A stretch of 64,000 nt of DNA, taken from Paraglaciecola polaris LMG 21857 (lineage in GTDB: Bacteria; Pseudomonadota; Gammaproteobacteria; Enterobacterales; Alteromonadaceae). The stretch is taken from positions 1 to 64,000 of the forward strand of contig NZ_BAER01000133.1 of the NCBI RefSeq assembly GCF_000315055.1. Direction: 5' to 3'. A program made the translations under genes and the position numbers. Of the stretch, positions 60,342 through 64,000 are shown piece after piece; within the stretch, counting starts at the first letter, position 1, and every line of letters starts with the position of its first letter. The notes under the pieces were generated by a model. It searched no databases, was not told where the DNA came from, and saw only the letters and a list, made by a program, of their open reading frames with translations.

Positions 60342-61349
60342 ATGATAGAAGCCGATCGCCTTATTCAACCTACCGCCATTCGCGAAGATGAAGTCATCGA
60401 TCGTGCTATTCGTCCAAAAATGTTAGCGGACTACACTGGGCAAGATCACGTGTGTGAGCAAATGGATATTTTTATTCAGGCTGCGCGCAAACGCTGTGAT
60501 GCGCTGGATCATTTGCTGATTTTTGGTCCTCCGGGCTTGGGGAAAACCACATTGGCTAATATTGTCGCCAATGAAATGGGGGTGAGCATTAAAACAACCT
60601 CTGGTCCCGTGCTTGAAAAAGCAGGTGATTTAGCTGCGCTGCTTACTAACTTGGAAGAAAATGATGTGTTATTTATTGATGAAATTCATCGTTTAAGCCC
60701 CGTGGTTGAAGAGATACTTTATCCAGCCATGGAAGATTATCAGCTGGATATCATGATCGGGGAGGGCCCTGCAGCCCGTTCTATCAAACTTGAGTTACCA
60801 CCGTTTACCCTAATTGGTGCGACGACCCGGGCGGGTTCATTAACGTCACCATTACGCGACAGGTTTGGCATAGTGCAGCGCTTAGAGTTTTATAATATTA
60901 AAGATCTTACTCAAATCGTCAAGCGCTCCGCAAGCTTTTTAGCACTTGATTTAGACCCAGAAGGGGCTATCGAAATTGCCAAGCGTTCTCGTGGCACACC
61001 GCGTATCAGCAACCGCCTGTTGCGCAGAGTCAGGGATTACGCTGAAATTAAAGCGGACGGTGTTATTAGCAGTGACGTAGCTTCAGCCGCGCTTGATATG
61101 CTTGATGTAGATAAAGAAGGTTTTGATTACATGGATCGAAAATTGCTGACCACCATCATTGATAAATTTATGGGAGGGCCAGTAGGGCTTGATAACTTGG
61201 CTGCAGCAATTGGTGAAGAGAAAGACACCATAGAAGATGTCATTGAACCATTTTTGATTCAGCAGGGATTTTTGCAGCGTACACCACGGGGGCGTATCGT
61301 ATCTAAGCGAGCATATTTACACTTTGGCTTTGACTACAATCCAACTTAA
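60342..61349 (+). CDS. ruvB: Holliday junction helicase RuvB
   Basis: A 335-residue AAA+ ATPase that drives branch migration with RuvA. Walker A is [14 protein letters not shown], Walker B is LFIDEIHRL, and the C-terminal winged helix ends in [11 protein letters not shown]. The frame is open from 60270, but the ATG at 60342 yields [12 protein letters not shown], matching E. coli RuvB. No terminator with a T-run was seen after it on the + strand. Confidence 0.97.
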   Translation: MIEADRLIQPTAIREDEVIDRAIRPKMLADYTGQDHVCEQMDIFIQAARKRCDALDHLLIFGPPGLGKTTLANIVANEMGVSIKTTSGPVLEKAGDLAALLTNLEENDVLFIDEIHRLSPVVEEILYPAMEDYQLDIMIGEGPAARSIKLELPPFTLIGATTRAGSLTSPLRDRFGIVQRLEFYNIKDLTQIVKRSASFLALDLDPEGAIEIAKRSRGTPRISNRLLRRVRDYAEIKADGVISSDVASAALDMLDVDKEGFDYMDRKLLTTIIDKFMGGPVGLDNLAAAIGEEKDTIEDVIEPFLIQQGFLQRTPRGRIVSKRAYLHFGFDYNPT

Positions 61350-61437
61350 ACCTCGAGACCTAGTATTCGCTCTGCGTTACGTTTCTGATGTGGCTGCTTG
61401 TATTTGAGACATATGCTGATCGTGATTAATTTTAGTT

Positions 61438-61465
61438 AAAAAAAAAGCCCGCATAAAATGCGGGC
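61438..61465 (-). terminator. Strong terminator on the - strand, no annotated gene upstream
   Basis: An 8-bp GC-rich stem with a 3-nt loop and T9, oriented for the - strand only; on the + strand the hairpin is followed by AAAGC, so it is not a ruvB terminator. Confidence 0.85.
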
Positions 61466-61578
61466 AAAGCAACAAATAAAGTTGAATGGAATAAAATTCC
61501 AGGGAACATGTCAGTCAACAGGGAGTCGACATCAGCATCTGATTAACAACCGGTTGGAAAGTTGCTAATCGAGAAAAC
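61438..61578 (-). ncRNA. Candidate small RNA, about 140 nt
   Basis: On the - strand TTGTGG (61607-61612), a 16-nt spacer and a perfect TATAAT (61585-61590) form a strong promoter with a start near 61578. The transcript would end in a terminator of GCCCGCAT, loop TTT, ATGCGGGC and T9 (61438-61465). No - strand gene lies here, and I found no convincing ORF with a ribosome-binding site inside. It matches none of the enterobacterial sRNAs I can recall. The short motif TTCCCTGG near 61500 faintly recalls ArcZ, but that is too little to name it. Confidence 0.6.
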
Positions 61579-62012
61579 AAGGTCATTATAGCCTTGCAGA
61601 TGAGATCCACAATTGAGAAAAATTAGAGGTTTTGCATTAGTAAAACTAATGTGTTTACAAGCATCTTTATTTGTTTACAACATGTTAATGACTGTAAAAT
61701 GATGTTTTTTCCTTAAAAAACAAATGGTTATTTGTGCTGCCTATTATTTAATCTATTATTTTTTTTGTTGAAATTTAAATTTGATGATAGCTTTGTGCAA
61801 ATATCGTGAATATCTATGCAATGCCGTTGTTTGCAAGATGTTTACAACCCATGCTAATGTCATTGAGTTATTTTGTAACTAACTGAATTTAAAATATATT
61901 ATTTAGTCGCAATGTGATGTTGCGCAAGGTTGTAATTGCATAGTTATGCGTCATTGAATTAATCGACTTGTTGTCGTGTGGTGATGCAAGGTCATATAGA
62001 AGGTTTACTCCC
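61579..62012. other. AT-rich stretch upstream of ybgC
   Basis: Contains the candidate sRNA promoter (61585-61612) and then about 390 bp of AT-rich DNA without an ORF, which presumably holds the ybgC-tol promoter. No clear operator was recognised. Confidence 0.5.
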
Positions 62013-62420
62013 ATGTCACAAATATTTGCGCACAACATTAGGGTCTATTACGAGGACACTGATGCGGGGGGAATTGTTTATTACGCAAACTATTTGAAGT
62101 TTCTCGAACGGGCACGAACAGAGTGGTTACGTGCTTTAGGGATTGAACAAGATGACTTGTTGGAACGATCTGTGGGTTTTGTCGTCAAACGAGTCGAAAT
62201 GGACAATCATGCGCCGGCTCGCTTTAATGATCTATTGAGTATTCAAACTGAAATAGTAGAATTGAAGCGGGCTAGTTTGATGTTCAAGCAAACAATAATA
62301 AGTCCAAGTGGTAAACGTTTGGTCAGTGCATTAATTAGGGTGGCTTGTGTGGATCTTCGTATTATGAAGCCATTGGCCATTCCGGTATTTATTTTAAAGG
62401 AATTCACGCGTGTCGTCTGA
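62013..62420 (+). CDS. ybgC: Tol-Pal system acyl-CoA thioesterase YbgC
   Basis: A 135-residue hotdog-fold thioesterase. The active-site Asp lies in [24 protein letters not shown] near the N-terminus. It is first in the tol-pal operon, as usual. The frame is open to 61968, but the ATG at 62013 (AAGG 10-13 nt upstream) gives the family length. Its end overlaps the tolQ start by 11 bp. Confidence 0.94.
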   Translation: MSQIFAHNIRVYYEDTDAGGIVYYANYLKFLERARTEWLRALGIEQDDLLERSVGFVVKRVEMDNHAPARFNDLLSIQTEIVELKRASLMFKQTIISPSGKRLVSALIRVACVDLRIMKPLAIPVFILKEFTRVV

Positions 62421-63123
62421 GTTATCAATATTTGGTTTATTTTGGCAAGCTAGCTTATTAGTACAGTTAGTGATGTTGTTGTTACTAGCGGCGTCGGTCG
62501 CATCTTGGACATTCATTTTTCAACGCTCACGAGCGCTGAGTCGCGCGAAAAGCGAAATGAAAAAATTCGAAGATAAGTTTTGGTCAGGTGTTGACCTTAA
62601 TCGCTTATATCAAGAATTAGTCGCTCGCCAGTCAGTGCAAGGCATGGCCAGCTTGTTTTGTGCGGGTTTTAAAGAGTTCGTGCGTTTACGCAAGTCGTCA
62701 TCTACTCCTTCTGAAGCCATAATGGACGGTACTTATCGCGCCATGCGCGTTTCCTTGTCCCGTGAAATTGATGAGCTAGAGAGTCGCTTGCCTTTTTTAG
62801 CCACCGTTGGCTCCATCAGTCCGTATATCGGTTTATTCGGAACAGTCTGGGGGATCATGAATGCCTTTATCGCATTGGGTGAAGTACAACAGGCAACACT
62901 GGCTATGGTGGCACCGGGTATCGCAGAGGCTTTGATTGCTACTGCTATGGGCTTATTTGCCGCGATCCCAGCTGTTATCGGTTATAACCGCTTTAGCCAT
63001 CAAGTGGAAAAGTTAGAGAACAATTACGGTAATTTCATGGAAGAGTTTTCCAGTATCTTGCATCGTCAGGCGCTAGTCTCAAAACCTGATTCGTCTATGT
63101 CTAGCGGACAGCCCCAAGGGTAA
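62410..63123 (+). CDS. tolQ: Tol-Pal system protein TolQ
   Basis: A 237-residue inner-membrane protein with three hydrophobic helices: one near residue 20, then [19 protein letters not shown] and [27 protein letters not shown]. With TolR it forms the proton-driven motor for outer-membrane constriction. It starts with GTG, with AAGGAATT upstream, within the end of ybgC. Confidence 0.95.
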   Translation: MSSELSIFGLFWQASLLVQLVMLLLLAASVASWTFIFQRSRALSRAKSEMKKFEDKFWSGVDLNRLYQELVARQSVQGMASLFCAGFKEFVRLRKSSSTPSEAIMDGTYRAMRVSLSREIDELESRLPFLATVGSISPYIGLFGTVWGIMNAFIALGEVQQATLAMVAPGIAEALIATAMGLFAAIPAVIGYNRFSHQVEKLENNYGNFMEEFSSILHRQALVSKPDSSMSSGQPQG

Positions 63124-63136
63124 ACAGGCAATTATT

Positions 63137-63559
63137 ATGTATGTAAGAAAACGCCGTCGTCCGGTATCCGAAATTAACGTTGTACCTTATATCGACGTCA
63201 TGTTGGTATTGCTGATTATTTTTATGGTAACAGCACCGCTTGTTACCCAAGGGGTAAAGGTTGACTTACCTAAGGCTGAAGCTCAGCCGCTGCAAGATGA
63301 CAGTAAACCTCCACTTATTGCATCGGTTGATGCTCAGGGAAATTATTTTCTGAATATTGCTGAGGACCAAGAGCAAGCTATGTCTGCTGTGGATGTCGCT
63401 ACATTAGTGGCTGCACATTTACGCATAGAGCCGCAAACGCCTGTTGTGGTCAAAGGTGATGGTGCTGTGCCGTACAGCAATATCGTGCAACTTATGGTGT
63501 TGTTGCAACGCGCCGGTGCTCCATCTGTCGGTTTGATGACTGACCCACCAGAGAATTAG
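63137..63559 (+). CDS. tolR: Tol-Pal system protein TolR
   Basis: A 140-residue ExbD/TolR protein with one N-terminal helix containing the proton-path Asp (INVVPYIDVMLVLLIIFMV) and a periplasmic domain. It lies 13 bp after tolQ. Confidence 0.95.
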   Translation: MYVRKRRRPVSEINVVPYIDVMLVLLIIFMVTAPLVTQGVKVDLPKAEAQPLQDDSKPPLIASVDAQGNYFLNIAEDQEQAMSAVDVATLVAAHLRIEPQTPVVVKGDGAVPYSNIVQLMVLLQRAGAPSVGLMTDPPEN

Positions 63560-63572
63560 GCATAAACGATAT

Positions 63573-64000
63573 ATGAAAAAAATGCCGATAGCCTTGATAA
63601 AATCTGTGAGTTTGCACCTCGTTTTTGGCGGGTTAATTTTTGCGGGTATGGATTTCAAATTACCCCAAGAAAGTACTGACATGGCGCTGTCGCAACCTAT
63701 TATTGAAGCGGTCGCGGTGGATGCCAATGCGGTAGATGAACAAGTTAAGCGCATTGAAAACAAAAAAGTGCAGCAGCAAAAAGCTGAGGAAGACCGTATT
63801 GCGGCGTTAGAGCGCCGGGCCCGTGATGCCGAGCAAAAACGCCAACAGCAAGAACAAGAAGCGGTAGAAATAGAGCAGCGCACTAAGCGTCAACGTGAAG
63901 AGCGCAAACAAGCAGAGCAAGCAGCGATCGCTGCACGGAAAAAACAGGAACGAGAGAAAGCCAAAGCAAAAACGGCTGAAGCTGAACGCAAGCGCAAAGA
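63573..64000 (+). CDS. tolA: Tol-Pal system protein TolA, cut by window end
   Basis: The first 142 codons are present, with no stop before the window edge. An N-terminal membrane helix (ALIKSVSLHLVFGGLIFAG) is followed by a Lys/Glu/Gln/Ala-rich coiled coil (from about residue 60), typical of TolA domain II. The C-terminal Pal/TolB-facing domain lies outside the window. It begins 13 bp after tolR. Confidence 0.93.
   Translation, partial: MKKMPIALIKSVSLHLVFGGLIFAGMDFKLPQESTDMALSQPIIEAVAVDANAVDEQVKRIENKKVQQQKAEEDRIAALERRARDAEQKRQQQEQEAVEIEQRTKRQREERKQAEQAAIAARKKQEREKAKAKTAEAERKRK

Noticed and set aside
61447-61465. Terminator of ruvB
   Set aside because: The T-run lies on the other side of the stem, so it serves the - strand only.

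Overview
This window is ordinary chromosome of a marine gammaproteobacterium, most likely in the Alteromonadales (a Glaciecola/Paraglaciecola or Pseudoalteromonas-like organism). That placement is inferred from gene content and was not tested by a search. The evidence is the rnfABCDGE-nth order, a VF530-type protein, a YacL (UPF0231) protein, the MotY stator protein of sodium-driven flagella, a MetJ-controlled NhaC-type transporter, DUF3025, and the tol and ruv clusters. I see no transposase, integrase, phage gene, plasmid gene or CRISPR array.

Layout. Positions 1-5055: a lipid-degradation locus with an acyl-CoA ligase, a TetR repressor, a dienoyl-CoA isomerase and 2,4-dienoyl-CoA reductase. 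The repressor and isomerase genes diverge from a control region holding two palindromes. 5204-10475: a LysR regulator, an aldo/keto reductase, a probable methionine transporter (metT) behind a row of Met boxes, and an NhaP-type antiporter. 10689-13979: a frameshifted lipoprotein and three small conserved genes (yacL-like, ygjP-like, VF530). 14071-18879: the stress trio ycgB-yeaH-yeaG. 19151-24874: sodB, grxD, bfd behind a Fur-like box, a 2-Cys peroxiredoxin, rnt, a frameshifted motY, glpQ and gloA. 25046-33465: sugE, tauE, ywbE, nth and the six-gene rnf operon. 33847-35143: two identical tRNA-Asn genes and a 1-kb gene-free stretch with DnaA boxes, palindromes and an orphan terminator.

35144-42562: a MATE pump, uvrB, a LysR regulator and a MASE1/CHASE hybrid histidine kinase. 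42809-45551: queC and queE, divergent, then two unassigned genes. 45664-49731: an acuI/yhdH reductase, an SDR enzyme and asnB. 50048-56500: an M28 peptidase, DUF3025, Yip1, a NatAB-like ABC exporter and a DUF72 protein. 56743-61349: aspS-nudB-ruvC-ruvA-ruvB. 61438-61578: a candidate unannotated small RNA. 62013-64000: ybgC-tolQ-tolR-tolA, with tolA cut by the window end.

The strongest non-routine signals are the sRNA candidate at 61438-61578 (promoter plus terminator on a strand with no gene), the Met-box array before metT, the DnaA-box trio near 34614-34648, the probable CTG start of nudB, and three reading frames (ligase, lipoprotein, motY) that look broken by short indels. Most of the rest is housekeeping. 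I did not find a clear new multi-gene system such as a defence island or biosynthetic cluster.
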